Part shown: positions 24,146 to 35,200 of the stretch, piece after piece
How the letters are laid out: each line of letters starts with the position of its first letter
Position numbering within the stretch: the stretch's first letter is position 1
Assembly (NCBI GenBank): GCA_029959085.1
Contig: JARWIR010000005.1
Span: forward strand, 34,217,350 to 34,281,349
From: Nemophila menziesii
Taxonomy: Eukaryota > Streptophyta > Magnoliopsida > Boraginales > Hydrophyllaceae
Length of the DNA stretch: 64,000 bases
Direction of reading: 5' to 3'
Notes under the pieces: generated by a model
Seen by the model: the letters and a program-made list of their open reading frames with translations, nothing else
What the model was told of the DNA's origin: nothing
The model's database searches: none
Made by a program: the position numbers and the translations under genes

Positions 24146-25841
24146 ATGCTGAGAACTCTTTCAGTCTTCGCTTCAGTACCATCCTGCAAACCTCCTCATC
24201 ATCGTATTGCATCTCCACGGTAAGTATGTTTGACATGATCCAAGACTACCCAATAAATATGTAAATATTACTCTAAATTTTTAATTTAATGACAGAAATT
24301 GCAGATTGATTGTGAAAATGTCAGGAACGGCTATAAAGAACGGAATTCCAGTCGAGTCATTTGTAGTAAAGCCTCCTGCACACCCTACCTATGATCTAAA
24401 GGCTGTTATCAAACTTGCCCTTTCTGAAGATGCTGGTGATATTGGTAATCTTATTTTCATTTCTATTTTTAGTTTTAGGTTGCTTCATCTTCAGAGTATG
24501 CCTGAATTCATATCACGATCGTTTTCTACTAAAAAAAAATGTCACGATAAATTCAATTATAATTAATCTCTATTATTCAGAAATTTAATCGTAATTTTCC
24601 GATTTTAAAACATAGGCGATGTTACTTGTAAAGCGACAATTCCAGTTGATATGGAAGTGGAAGCTTATTTCCTGGCAAAGGAAGATGGAATAGTAGCAGG
24701 TATATCACTTGCTGAAATGGTGTTTCATGAAGTCGATCCTTCATTACAGGTACACAAACATCGTAAAATTTCCTTTTTTATCATTTAAATGTTTATTCTT
24801 TGTATTTGTTTGCAAATTTGATATCAGATTGAATGGTATAAAAAGGATGGTGATTACGTTCATAAAGGCTTGAAATTTGGCAAAGTATATGGTAATAATA
24901 CTATTAATTTCAAAACTAATAATTCAAAAATCGTTTAAATTTATTTGGATTTATATAAACAGGAAAAGCACATAACATTGTTGTAGCCGAAAGAGTTGTG
25001 CTAAATTTCATGCAGAGAATGAGTGGAATAGCAACTTTAACCAAGGTATGTTGACTGTTTGACTATTTACGTTGACTATTTGAACCTTAAAATTAATGTC
25101 TTTCTCAGGCAATGGCAGAAGCAGCAAACCCTGCATACATATTGGAGACGAGAAAAACTGCTCCGGGATTACGTCTCGTTGATAAATGGGCGGTGTGGAT
25201 TTTTTTTGACATAAATAATTGTTTTTATATTTGTAATGTTTTTTCTTATTATATGATGTTTTATAGGTAGTAATAGGTGGAGGAAAAAATCATAGGATGG
25301 GTTTATTTGACATGGTGATGATAAAAGACAACCATATTTCAACAGCTGGAGGGGTTAAAAGTGCTCTTAAATCAGTTGACTTGTATTTAAAACAGAATAA
25401 TCTTAAATTGGGTGTGGAAATTGAGACAAGAACAATTGAAGAAGTGAAAGATGTGTTAGATTATGCATTATCTGAAACAAAAACTAACTTGACAAGGATT
25501 ATGTTGGATAATATGGTTGTACCTCTTGATAAAGGGGGTATTGATGTGTCTATGCTTAAAGAAGCTGTTGAGTTGATTAATGGAAGATTTGAGACCGAGG
25601 CATCGGGAAATGTTACACTTGAAACCGTGCATAGTATTGGACAAACTGGTGTTACTTACATATCTAGGTAGTAAATTTAAATTGAAATTGATTTGATTCT
25701 TATTATTTGAGTTTTTTGTATAAATAATGTGTTTTTGTTTGTAGTGGGGCTTTGACACATTCTGTGAAAGCGCTTGATATTTCACTTAAGATTGATACGG
25801 AGCTTGCACTTGAAGTTGGAAGGCGTACGAAACGAGCATAA
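24146..25841 (+). CDS. QPT: Quinolinate phosphoribosyltransferase (nicotinate-nucleotide pyrophosphorylase, carboxylating)
   Basis: Catalyses quinolinate + PRPP to nicotinate mononucleotide, CO2 and PPi, the entry of de novo NAD synthesis; plant QPT acts in plastids and also feeds pyridine alkaloids where these are made. Eight exons with GT-AG introns: 24146-24219, 24305-24444, 24616-24749, 24828-24891, 24963-25045, 25109-25192, 25267-25667, 25745-25841. All phases join, giving 358 codons, close to known plant QPTs. The first ~28 residues are rich in Ser, Arg and Pro and lack acidic residues, as in a transit peptide. Conserved blocks: PPAHPTYDL (exon 2), [10 protein letters not shown] (178-187), [12 protein letters not shown] (197-208), IKDNH (212-216), EIETRTIEE (244-252), EASGNVTLE (304-312), SGALTHS (327-333) and the end [10 protein letters not shown] see no defect. 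Start codon: the only ATG in frame before the transit-like segment. An internal ATG in exon 2 (KMSG) would remove that segment. Confidence 0.95.
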
Positions 25842-27072
25842 ACGAATGTTGAATTTCGGTTAATTTTTCTTCACACTTACTATTGGAAACAAATATTCCA
25901 ATTTTCTAGTTTTTTGTTGATTGATTACTTTTGAGATGAGATGTGGTAATGTTGTAACGGCCTGAATTTGGTTAACTTTGTAACATTGGACCTGAATTTT
26001 AAAATAAAGTGCAAGTTTTATACCTCTATTAACCGCGATTTTGTTGTCACTTAGATTCAGTTTTTATCATTCTACTACTTTATTGTTGGATAGTTAAGAA
26101 AATTGCCTCAGTGGTGGTAAGTGAAAGTAACAAGGCTCAGTTTTATTTGGCTTTATGTAGGTTAGTAATCGAGTCAAGTTAGAATACTAGATGTTTAAGC
26201 TTGTTTGTATAACTTTGAGTTTAAATTTAGGCGAGTTAAATAGTAGAGGTGTAAGCTTGTTTGTTTAATTTATTGAACGGATTTGAATGTGCTTTTTTGA
26301 GGCAATTTTTGATTATTTTACGAACTTTAGAGTGTGATAATTATGAAGAAAAAAAATTAAAATAATAGATGATGTTGTGATTAATATTTAAATTTTAATA
26401 AGATATTTCATGAAGATAAATGTGCAATTTATGAACAAGTCTGAACAAGATTGAGTAATTCAGCTTTTAGTAAAAGATAGAAAATAATAGTATATTAACG
26501 AGAAAAAGAGGAGGGTATTAATCTTGTTTTTGGATTGAGTAAGAAAAAAAGTATTAATAAAAGATTATTTGAATTTTATGTTTAGATTATATAAATAATG
26601 GAAAGAATTTTTATATTTAATAACTAAATTACTTTGATATTTTTAATAATATATATTTTAAATAGAATATAAAAGTAATAAAAATATTTTACTATAAAAG
26701 TTAATAATTTTAAATTGAAAGAATAGAATATAAAAGATTAAGATGTATTAAGTTAATTTATAATTTATTCTTTCAAAATTTTATAAAACAAACAATGGAT
26801 ATCTATCCTTTTATAATTCTTTCATTTTCCATCTAATACGTCAATTCAAACAAAGCCTTATATTAACGAGAGGAAAAAAAGGAATGCTCCTCAGATATTT
26901 ATTAGAAATGAGAATGATATGACTTGTTCGAATATTTGACCATTATGTGGAAAAAAAAAGTATTTGACCATTATACGAGGAGGATCAATTAAGGTATTCA
27001 AATTATAAGTTTGGTATGTTCTTGATGGTGGTGTTGTGTGTCGAATTCTGCGGCCTTGTGGTCTATCTGAGG
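25842..27072. other. QPT 3' flank and AT-rich intergenic DNA
   Basis: The QPT 3' UTR is expected in the first few hundred bases; AATAAA-like runs such as AAAATAAAGTG lie at about 26000. The rest is AT-rich with no open frame above 60 codons and nothing recognised, apart from a short direct repeat AAGTATTTGACCATTAT near 26950. Confidence 0.4.
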
Positions 27073-27684
27073 TAAGGATGTAAATGAATCGACCTATTTG
27101 AGCTTGATTCAGAAAATAATCTGTAAATTAACAAACAAACAAAATAATCGAACTTGTTTGTTAAAAAACGAGTTTGTTTGAACTCGTTCATTAAATGCTT
27201 GTTTATCTTTATAATCTGTAAATTAGTATTTTATTTATCAATAAATATAATATTAGATCTAATATATTGAATTGAATTCTTTTTATTTTTTTAATTAACA
27301 TTACACATCATATACCATACTATATAATAACAACAATTAATAATCCTCTCTCTGAACATGGGTAACATAATTCTGATTAACCTGAGAAAATGCATGGGGA
27401 GGCGTGTATATTTCCCATGGGATTAGTCTTGGTGCACGAAAGCTGGCTTGGACGCCTATGATATAAAAAAAAACAATTAATGAAAGTTCAGCTCAACCAT
27501 AAAAAAATCTGTTCTTGAATAATTCGAGATTGGCTCCTAAAAATCTCGTTCGATAAGTTAACAAACAAGCTTTAAAAATTTTGCCTCGACTCGTCAAAAT
27601 TTAATCTCGTCTCGACCCGAAAATTTCAACAAACAAGTTCGAAATCCTAGTACTTGACTTGACTCTATTAGTTGACAACCCTAA
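27073..27684. mobile_element. hAT-like non-autonomous remnant
   Basis: The ends resemble each other in inverted orientation: TAAGGATGTAAATGAATCGA on the left and, on the minus strand of the right, TTAGGGTTGTCAACTAATAG. Subterminal AACTCGTT and GACTCGTC-type motifs fit a common plant hAT-like pattern (TAGGGGTGTAAATGAGC). No exact 8-bp duplication is seen at the flanks. A SINE is inserted in it. Confidence 0.4.
27342..27471 (+). mobile_element. 5'-truncated SINE with perfect target-site duplication
   Basis: Flanked by AACAATTAAT on both sides (27332-27341 and 27472-27481), with an A-run at the 3' end. The body matches the SINE at about 39090-39216: CTAAACATGTGTAAC versus CTGAACATGGGTAAC, GCATG(G/A)GGAG(G)CGTGTATATTT, and CGAAAGCTGGC(C/T)(C/T)(A/G)GAC. 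The tRNA-like head with the B box is missing, so this copy was truncated at the 5' side on insertion. Confidence 0.8.
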
Positions 27685-28610
27685 TTGGAGCTAAAGGGGC
27701 ATATGAGAATGTGGGAGATCTCTTTCATTTTTAACATCACACCTCATGGTTTTGATCATAGTTTTTTCCATATGACTTCCAAATGAGATGTGATTTACGA
27801 CATTAGAAACTAGATTATAAGTTTTCCAACGATATAAAGATCTCTCCTAAATTCCTACCAATCGTGCAAAGCTCATCTTTGAAGTCGATAGTCGTGTGCA
27901 TTGTCTCACATAATTGACCATAACTTTCGGATAAGATCTCCTATTGAGGCGTGGTCCGCGACATTGGATATGTCTAGAAACATACGCGATTTAGCCTCGC
28001 CAAAAAGTTGACTCTGACACCTTTGTGAATAGTCGTTCAAAATTTCACCAAAAAACAATACACTTCGGGCCGGCGAGCACATCCGGCGTGAGGATGATGT
28101 CCGTTTTTTAAATCTGAAAAAAAAAAATCTTTTCCAGATCCTTCGGCGCCGGTCCAGTTGAGCTGGAAAAATGGACTGCTATTGTTGTCGAAACGGGTCA
28201 CCGGGTCTGGCAGAACCGGACTGGTCTGACATCCATCCGGCTGAGCCAAAAAAGTCATATGATATATTTAGGATCCTTCTGTTTGAGCTAGAAAAATCAT
28301 CCAACACTATTGTCCAAACAGGGTGTTAGAATGCAGTATGACCAGAAAAATCGTCTGATAAAACCTGACGGTCCGGCGTTGGGAGATGTTCCATTTTTTT
28401 AACGTAAAAAAATTCCGAATTCGTCTCATTGTTTCATTTGTATTGCAAAATGTTTCCCGACATACCATAACGCATGGAATTTTAATGGGCACCGCCACAA
28501 GCCTCGTTTTTGCCATCTTCGACTATCCCAAACTCTTTTAGCCTCAAAACTCCTCTGTTTTCACCTACACATCCGCGAGTATTATGAGGTTATCTACATT
28601 AACCGACATT

Positions 28611-29262
28611 TCATCGACCATTCCCCACGTTGCATGCTCCCCTATGATCCACCATTTGTAGTATGACTGAAGTTGGTTTTGCTTTTCTGATTCCTAACTT
28701 ATCAAACACACTCTTGTGCATAAGGTTGATGCTCTCCCCTAAATCACATAGAGCTTTTCCCTCGAATGTACCACCTACCATAATCGAAATATTACAAATT
28801 ACGAAATCCTTGAGTTTAGGAGGTAACTTCTTTCTCCACTTAGAACTTAGAAGTGACCTGCTCCGTTGATGCCACAGTCTCATATTACTTGAACTTGTTC
28901 TTATTGGAGAGTGCCTCTTTAAAGAATCTCAAATATTTCTGCATTTTCTTGATCTTTTCGAGTAAAGCAAGGTTAACATTCAAATGCATCTCAATGAATT
29001 TATTGTACTCCAAAGTATCATTCTTCAATTTTAACCCTCGATAGAAAGGGTGATGTTAAAACTTTTTTTGGCAGAATTTCAACTATCTTTTCCTCCTGCA
29101 CCATTAGTGCTTCACCGTCTTTTCAACCACTTATTTTTCCTCATCGTCACCCCAATTTAAAACTAGTGCCTTATCCAAATTCGACTAGTATGGATTTTTC
29201 TCATTATTGATCACTTCCTTTGGATTTGAAGAAGACTCTTCAATTTTCACACTTGGTGGTAG
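28611..29262 (-). pseudogene. Gypsy Gag-protease remnant interrupted by a copia element
   Basis: The minus strand reads EYNKFIEMHLNVNLALLEKI, MQKYLRFFKEALSNKNKFK, a TAA stop, YETVASTEQV, then after a frame change KKLPPKLKDFVICN, FEGKALCDLGESINLMHKSVFDKLGI and PTSVILQMVDHRG. This is the Athila/Tat protease pattern with a DLGES active-site loop. An acidic Gag-protease linker precedes it (29260-29050). The upstream continuation lies beyond the copia insertion at 36892-37240. Stops and frameshifts show a dead copy. DNA at 27690-28600, AT-rich with several GAACTTTCCGA-like phrases, may be more of the same element, but nothing firm can be said. Confidence 0.6.
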
Positions 29263-29267
29263 GTTAC
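29263..29267. repeat. Left target-site duplication GTTAC of the copia element
   Basis: GTTAC immediately before the TG start of the 5' LTR; the same five bases follow the CA end of the 3' LTR at 36887-36891. This fixes both element boundaries. Confidence 0.95.
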
Positions 29268-30430
29268 TGTTAGCCTCACCTTGTTTTTATTCCCGTTTTA
29301 ATATTCGACAAATCATTATTTAAACTAAAATTCATTTTGGTATCACTTAAAATGTTTTCCAAAACCCCTCATTAGATTAGTTGTGTTTACTTCATTGTTA
29401 CTTAGCTTGAAATTCAAAATAGCAGCCCCGCGGTACACCGGACGAGTGACGCGGTACACCGTAGGTCACGGACCAGAAGCACGGTGCACTAGATGGCCCG
29501 ACCAGTAAGCTCAGAAATCTGCACGGTACACCGGACCTTTGTCACGGTACACCGGACCACTACACGGAGCAGGGATGCGGTACACTACATAGTCCGACCA
29601 GTAAGCTCAAAAGTTAGTCGAACAGTCATGCGGTGCACCGGACCATATCCGCGGTACACCGCACGAGAGGGTTTCAGCACTATTACTAGAGGACAAAGCT
29701 TATATCCGTTAGAGATAAAATAGATCCGTTGGAGAGAAGCCTTATGACCGTTGGATCATCTTTTCAGCTATAAAATGGAGTTCATTCAAGACACAACTCA
29801 AGCCTTCCATCTACCAATCTTAAGAGCAATTAATTCTATCATTCAAGGAGGTTTCAAAGGAGCATTCAAGTCATATTTATTGTGAAGCTAATTAGTTCTA
29901 TCTACTCATTTAGGAGTTTAGTTACAAAGCTTTTATAAGCACCCCTAAACACTTTTTCCCTTTCCTCTTAGTTCTTGTAATAGATTAAGAGAGTAGTGTG
30001 AGCATAGGTTTATGCTTGGTTCCTTGTGTTGGTGATAACACAAGTGTATTTCCTTCAAAGGGTTTTTGAAGTGGTTGTAAGGGTTTGTATCTCACCCGGT
30101 TAAGAGTTACGAAGATTAGTTGAGAATCTTGCAAATCCTAAGGAGGCTTCCTTAGGTAGTGGATGTAGGGAAACCGAACCACTATACATCGTTGTGTATC
30201 GTATTCTATCTCTACACTCTTTATATTTCCGCACTCTATATGCTTGATAAAATGCCTACTTGAATAGTTTGATATTATTGTCTATTAGGATTATCTAGTT
30301 TTATACTATTTAGTTTGCTAATACAATAGGATTCAAATTAGCTTTTAATTTTATTTACTTGAAATAAAATTAGCCGATTAATTTCTATTGTCCTATTCAA
30401 CCCCCCTTCTAGGACGCATATAGTATATCA
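29268..30430 (+). repeat. 5' LTR of the copia element
   Basis: 1163 bp, starting TGTTAGCCTCACC and ending TAGTATATCA. It matches the 3' LTR base for base except at 29725-29726 (TC here, CT at 36181-36182). U3 holds eight CGGTRYAC(C/T) motifs between 29431 and 29661 and two copies of a CCGACCAGTAAGCTCA block (about 29498 and 29594). The 76-codon open frame here (29493-29723) is an accident of this repeat. Confidence 0.95.
29769..29775 (+). promoter_or_regulatory. LTR TATA box
   Basis: CTATAAAATGGAG lies about 110 bp downstream of the last CGGTRYACCG motif and is followed by ATTCAAGACACAACTCAAGC, a plausible transcription start region. The 3' LTR has the same box at 36225-36231. It should drive the genomic RNA; transcription start not determined. 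Confidence 0.6.
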
Positions 30431-30432
30431 AT

Positions 30433-30444
30433 TGGTATCAGAGC
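30433..30444 (+). other. Primer-binding site, initiator Met-tRNA
   Basis: TGGTATCAGAGC begins two bases after the 5' LTR end. It is complementary to the 3' end of plant initiator methionine tRNA, the usual primer of copia elements. Confidence 0.9.
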
Positions 30445-30485
30445 CTAGCTCTATTGTACTTAATCGTTTCTAGAGTTAATACGAT

Positions 30486-32276
30486 ATGGATTCTAATCAA
30501 CCGGAAGGTTCATGTTCTACTAGACCTCCGCTTTTTGTAGGAAAAGACTACTTTGGATGGAAAAAGAAGATGGAGATTCATGTGAAAGGAATCGATTACT
30601 TTTTATGGATGGCTATCAAAAAGGGTCCTTATATTCCCTACGTTGCCGGAAGTACAACGGAGGTAAAAGATGAAGATGATTACAATGATCAAGACATAGC
30701 TAAACTTACCAAAAACAACAAAGCTATGAACATCCTCATAAATGGATTAAGTGTCACGGAATATGCTAGAGTGAGTGAATGCAATTCCGCTCATGAAATG
30801 TGGCAACTCTTGGAGCTATCATATCAAGGAACGGAAGATATTAAGGAAACCAAGATTGGTCTCTTTATCACTAAGTATGAGCTTTTTCGTATGGAGCCCG
30901 ATGAAGCCTTGAATGCTATGCATCAAAGATTTTCTAACATTGTTAACACTTTGAAGACTCTTGGTCAAGAGTACACCAACAAGGAACAATGTCGAAAAAT
31001 CTTATTTGCTCTTCCAAGGAAATACAAGACAAAAATCAACTCTATAAGGGATACTAAAGATCTTTCAAAAATGACGGTTCATGAACTCATTTGCAACCTC
31101 ATGACGGAAGAGCTTGTGCTTGAAGAAGAAAAGATAAGAGATGATGAGGAGAAAAAGATTAAGAAATCTATTGCTTTCCATGCCATGAGTACCAAGTTGA
31201 AAGAACGAAAAGAAAGGAAGGATAGTGAAGAAGAAAATTCACATGAAGAAGAAACTAGTGAAGATGAAGGAGTAGCTATGTTGGCAAGAGATATGAAAAA
31301 ATTCATGAGATACAAACGCTTTGCCAAGAAAGGAAGTTCTTCCTCACCTTACAAGAAGAATGATAGAGCTATCAAACAAGATGAACCCACTTGCTATCAT
31401 TGCAAAAAGGTTGGTCACATCAAAACCTATTGTCCTCTTCTTCAAAAGGATAAACCGAAAAGAGCTATGCATGCCAATATCACTTGGGATACTCAAAATT
31501 CGGATGAAGAAGAAAGTGATAATGAAAATGTCAATCTTGTTGCCTTTATGGGAAAAGTTGAGAATGATGAAAATGCTTCTTCGGATGATGATACCGGTAC
31601 TACTCACTTTGCCTTTATGGCAAATCATGATGAGGTAACTCCTAAATCCAAACTCTCTTTAACTAATGATGATGCTAGTGAACAAGATATTCATGAGGCA
31701 TTTGATTCTCTTTATAATGATTTTTTAAATTCTATTGAAACAAACAAAGTTTTAACAAAAGATTTAGAATTTGAGAAAAATAGAACTAAAGAGGTTTTGA
31801 AAGCTTTGGAAGATTGTCAAAATCTTTGTGATGAATGTATAGATGAAAATGAAAAACTTCATCTTATTGAGAAAAATCTTTTGGAAGAAAAAGCTTTATT
31901 AGAGAAAAAGATTTTGGATCAAAATGCTATTATTTTGAAATTTACTAGTGGGCAAGAAAACTTGGATTTGATTTTAGGTTCTCAAAGAATGGCTTGTGAA
32001 AAAAGTGGTGTTGGATATGATCCATTCACTCACCAAAAACCTTTGAAAAATGTCTTTGTAAAATCAAAAATTTCAAATGCAATTCCATCCTCTTCAAAAT
32101 CTTCTATCACTTGCACCTATTGTGAAAAACTTGGTCATGATGCATCCCATTGTTACTATCGTAAATTATTAGATTTGGGATCTCTTGTGCCAATTTGGAA
32201 AAGACCTAAATGGGTCTTAAAAAGAAAATCCACTAACCCTCATGGACCCAATCCAAATTGGGTACCTAAAGCTTAA
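30486..32276 (+). CDS. gag: Copia Gag polyprotein
   Basis: 596 codons from an ATG about 50 bp past the primer-binding site. Structural protein that packages element RNA into virus-like particles. The N-terminal half has the copia Gag (UBN2-like) pattern: F-x-G-K-D-Y-F-G-W-K-K-K-M-E near residue 20, and later CNSAHEMWQLLELSYQGT and KTLGQEYTNKEQCRKILFALP. A first zinc knuckle is at C303-C306-H311-C316. A lysine/glutamate-rich coiled-coil region follows around 405-495 (KTNKVLTKDLEFEKNRTKE, LLEEKALLEKKIL), then a second CCHC knuckle at C543-C546-H551-C556. It ends NPNWVPKA then TAA. Intact, no internal stops. Pol follows in the same frame after two stop codons. Confidence 0.9.
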   Translation: MDSNQPEGSCSTRPPLFVGKDYFGWKKKMEIHVKGIDYFLWMAIKKGPYIPYVAGSTTEVKDEDDYNDQDIAKLTKNNKAMNILINGLSVTEYARVSECNSAHEMWQLLELSYQGTEDIKETKIGLFITKYELFRMEPDEALNAMHQRFSNIVNTLKTLGQEYTNKEQCRKILFALPRKYKTKINSIRDTKDLSKMTVHELICNLMTEELVLEEEKIRDDEEKKIKKSIAFHAMSTKLKERKERKDSEEENSHEEETSEDEGVAMLARDMKKFMRYKRFAKKGSSSSPYKKNDRAIKQDEPTCYHCKKVGHIKTYCPLLQKDKPKRAMHANITWDTQNSDEEESDNENVNLVAFMGKVENDENASSDDDTGTTHFAFMANHDEVTPKSKLSLTNDDASEQDIHEAFDSLYNDFLNSIETNKVLTKDLEFEKNRTKEVLKALEDCQNLCDECIDENEKLHLIEKNLLEEKALLEKKILDQNAIILKFTSGQENLDLILGSQRMACEKSGVGYDPFTHQKPLKNVFVKSKISNAIPSSSKSSITCTYCEKLGHDASHCYYRKLLDLGSLVPIWKRPKWVLKRKSTNPHGPNPNWVPKA

Positions 32277-32297
32277 ATTACTTTTTGTTTGTAGGGG

Positions 32298-35200
32298 TTG
32301 AGCATCAAGAAGCAAAATATATGGCTACTTGATAGTGGATGCTCAAGACACATGACCGGAAATCCATCATTATTTACAAATTTATATAAAACTAAAGGTG
32401 ATAAAGTTACTTTTGCCGACAACACTAAGAAACGCGTTTTGGGTAAAGGTAACATTGGTAATATGGACTCTTTACTTATCTCTAATGTGTTACTTGTTGA
32501 GGGTCTCTCTTTTAACTTGCTTAGTATTAGTCAACTTTGTGATGTTGGTTTTAGTGTTAAATTTGAAGCATCTAGATGTGTTGTTTTCAAAAATGATGAA
32601 TTAGATACTATGTTTATTGCAAAAAGATCGGATAATGTTTTTGTTGTTGATCTTGAGAGTCTTATGTGCAAAAATATTAAATGCTTATCCGTGGTTAATG
32701 ATAGTTGGCTTTGGCATAGACGTTTAGGACATGCTAGCATGGATTTAATTTCAAAATTATCTAGAAAAAATCTTGTTGTTGGTTTGCCTATTTACAAATT
32801 TGATAAAGATAAATTATGTGATGCATGTCAACTTGGTAAACAACATCGTTCATCTTTTAAATCCATTAATAAGGTCATCACCGTTAGGCCACTTCAATTA
32901 TTGCATATGGACCTTTTTGGTCCCGTTGATGTCACTAGTCTAGGAGGGTCTAGGTATGTCTTTGTTGTTGTTGATGATTACACTAGATTCACTTGGGTGA
33001 TGTTCCTTGCTTTGAAAAGTGATGCCTTCAATGAATTTGCAAAACTTTGTAGAAAGGTGCAAAATGAGAAAGGCTACTCTATTACATGCATTCGTATTGA
33101 TAATGGTAGTGAATACGTGAATTCTCCTTTTGTGCATTTTTGTGATGAATTTGGGATTGAGCATAATTTTTCGGCCCCTAGAACTCCCCAACAAAATGGG
33201 GTAGTGGAAAGGAAAAACCGAACTCTACAAGAAATGGCTAGAACAATGCTAAAAGAACATAGCTTGCCTACATACTTTTGGGGTGAAGCCGTTCATACGG
33301 CTTGTTATGTGTTAAATAGAGTTCTTATTAGACCCCTTATTAAGAAAACCCCTTATGAGTTTTGGAATGGTAGACCACCAACTATTGCTTATTTTCGTGT
33401 TATTGGGTGCAAATGTTTTATCCTAAACACTAGGGACTATTTGGGAAAATTTGATGCTAAATCGGATGAAGGCATTTTTCTTGGTTATTCCACTAAAGGA
33501 AAAGCCTATCGCATTTTCAACAAACGTACTCGTACCATTGAGGAATCTATGCATGTTGACTTTGATGAGACTAATCCGTTTTGTATCAAGAAAGTGGTAG
33601 ATGTTGTTGAAGATACTCCACTAGATCAACCCTTAGAATCTCCTACTCAAGAAGTCAAAACTCATGAAGAATCTCTTAAGGAAGATGATCAAGTGTTAAA
33701 TGAAGCTAGTACGGATTTACCAAGGTGTTGGAAACATATCAAAGATCACCCAAGTGAATTAATTCTAGGTGATCCAAAAGAAGGTGTTACCACTCGCTCC
33801 CGTATTATTGCTCTTTGTGCTCATCAAGCTTTCTTATCTCAAATTGAGCCCAAGAATATTAAAGAAGCTTTGTTAGATGATCATTGGATTAATGCTATGC
33901 ATGAGGAATTAAATCAATTTGAGCGTAGCAAAGTTTGGACATTAATGGAGAAACCAATTGGCCCCACTATTATTGGCACTAAGTGGATATTTCGCAACAA
34001 GCTAGATGACACCGGCATCATTACTAGAAATAAAGCAAGGTTAGTTGCTCAAGGGTACAATCAAGAAGAAGGTATTGATTTCGATGAAACTTTTGCTCCC
34101 GTAGCTAGACTTGAATCTATTCGTATGCTACTTGCTTTTGCTTGCTATATGAATTTTAAACTTTACCAAATGGATGTCAAAAGTGCTTTTTTAAATGGTT
34201 TTATAGACGAGGAAGTTTTTGTTAAACAACCTCCGGGTTTTGAAGATCCAAAATTTCCAAATCATGTTTTTAAACTTTCAAAGGCTTTATATGGTTTAAA
34301 ACAAGCTCCTCGTGCTTGGTATGAACGATTAAGCAAATTTTTATTAGATGATGGTTTTAAAAGAGGAAAAATTGACTCCACTTTATTTATAAAAAGGTCT
34401 TCAAAAGATATCCTTCTTGTTCAAATTTATGTGGATGATATTATATTTGGTGCTACTAATGAAAATCTTTGTGAGAATTTTTCTAAAAGCATGCATAAGG
34501 AATTTGAGATGAGCATGATGGGAGAATTAAATTACTTTCTTGGACTTCAAATCAAGCAAATGAAAGATGGTATCTTTGTCAATCAAGCCAAATACACAAG
34601 AGAATTGATCAAAAAATTTGGCCTTGAAGATGCAAAGGAAATTGGAACTCCAATGAGCACATCCACAAAATTAGACAAAGATGAAGATGGTAAGGATGTT
34701 GATGAGAAACTATATCGAGGTATGATTGGTAGCTTACTTTATCTAACCGCTTCTAGACCCGATATTATGTTCCCCGTGTGTCTTTGTGCTAGATTTCAAT
34801 CTTCTCCCAAAGAAACCCATCTTAGTGCCGTTAAGCGTATTTTTAGGTATTTGAAAGGAACCCTTAGTCTAGGACTTTGGTACCCAAGATTTACCTCCTT
34901 TGAACTAATAGGTTATTCGGATGCCGATTATGCCGGTTGTAGACTTGATAGGAAGAGCACTAGTGGTAGTTGCCAATTCTTAGGTCAATCCCTTGTCTCA
35001 TGGTCTAGTAGAAAACAAAATAGTGTTGCTTTATCCACGGCCGAAGCCGAATATGTTGCGGCCGGAAATTGTGTGACTCAAATTCTTTGGATGAAACAAA
35101 CCTTACTAGATTTTGGCCTAGAGTATGATCGTGTTCCCATTCGTTGTGATAACACTAGTGCTATAAATCTTACCAAAAATCCCATTCAACACTCTAGAAC

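Noticed and set aside
25468..25785. 105-codon minus-strand frame opposite QPT
   Set aside because: Shadow of QPT exons 7-8.
29493..29723. 76-codon open frame in each copia LTR (also 35949-36179)
   Set aside because: It is made of the CGGTACACCGGA repeat array in U3, lies upstream of the TATA box and has no protein features; identical in both LTRs because the LTRs are copies.
31079..31638. Open frames on the minus strand and in other frames within copia gag
   Set aside because: Shadows of the gag ORF, whose own frame carries the zinc knuckles.
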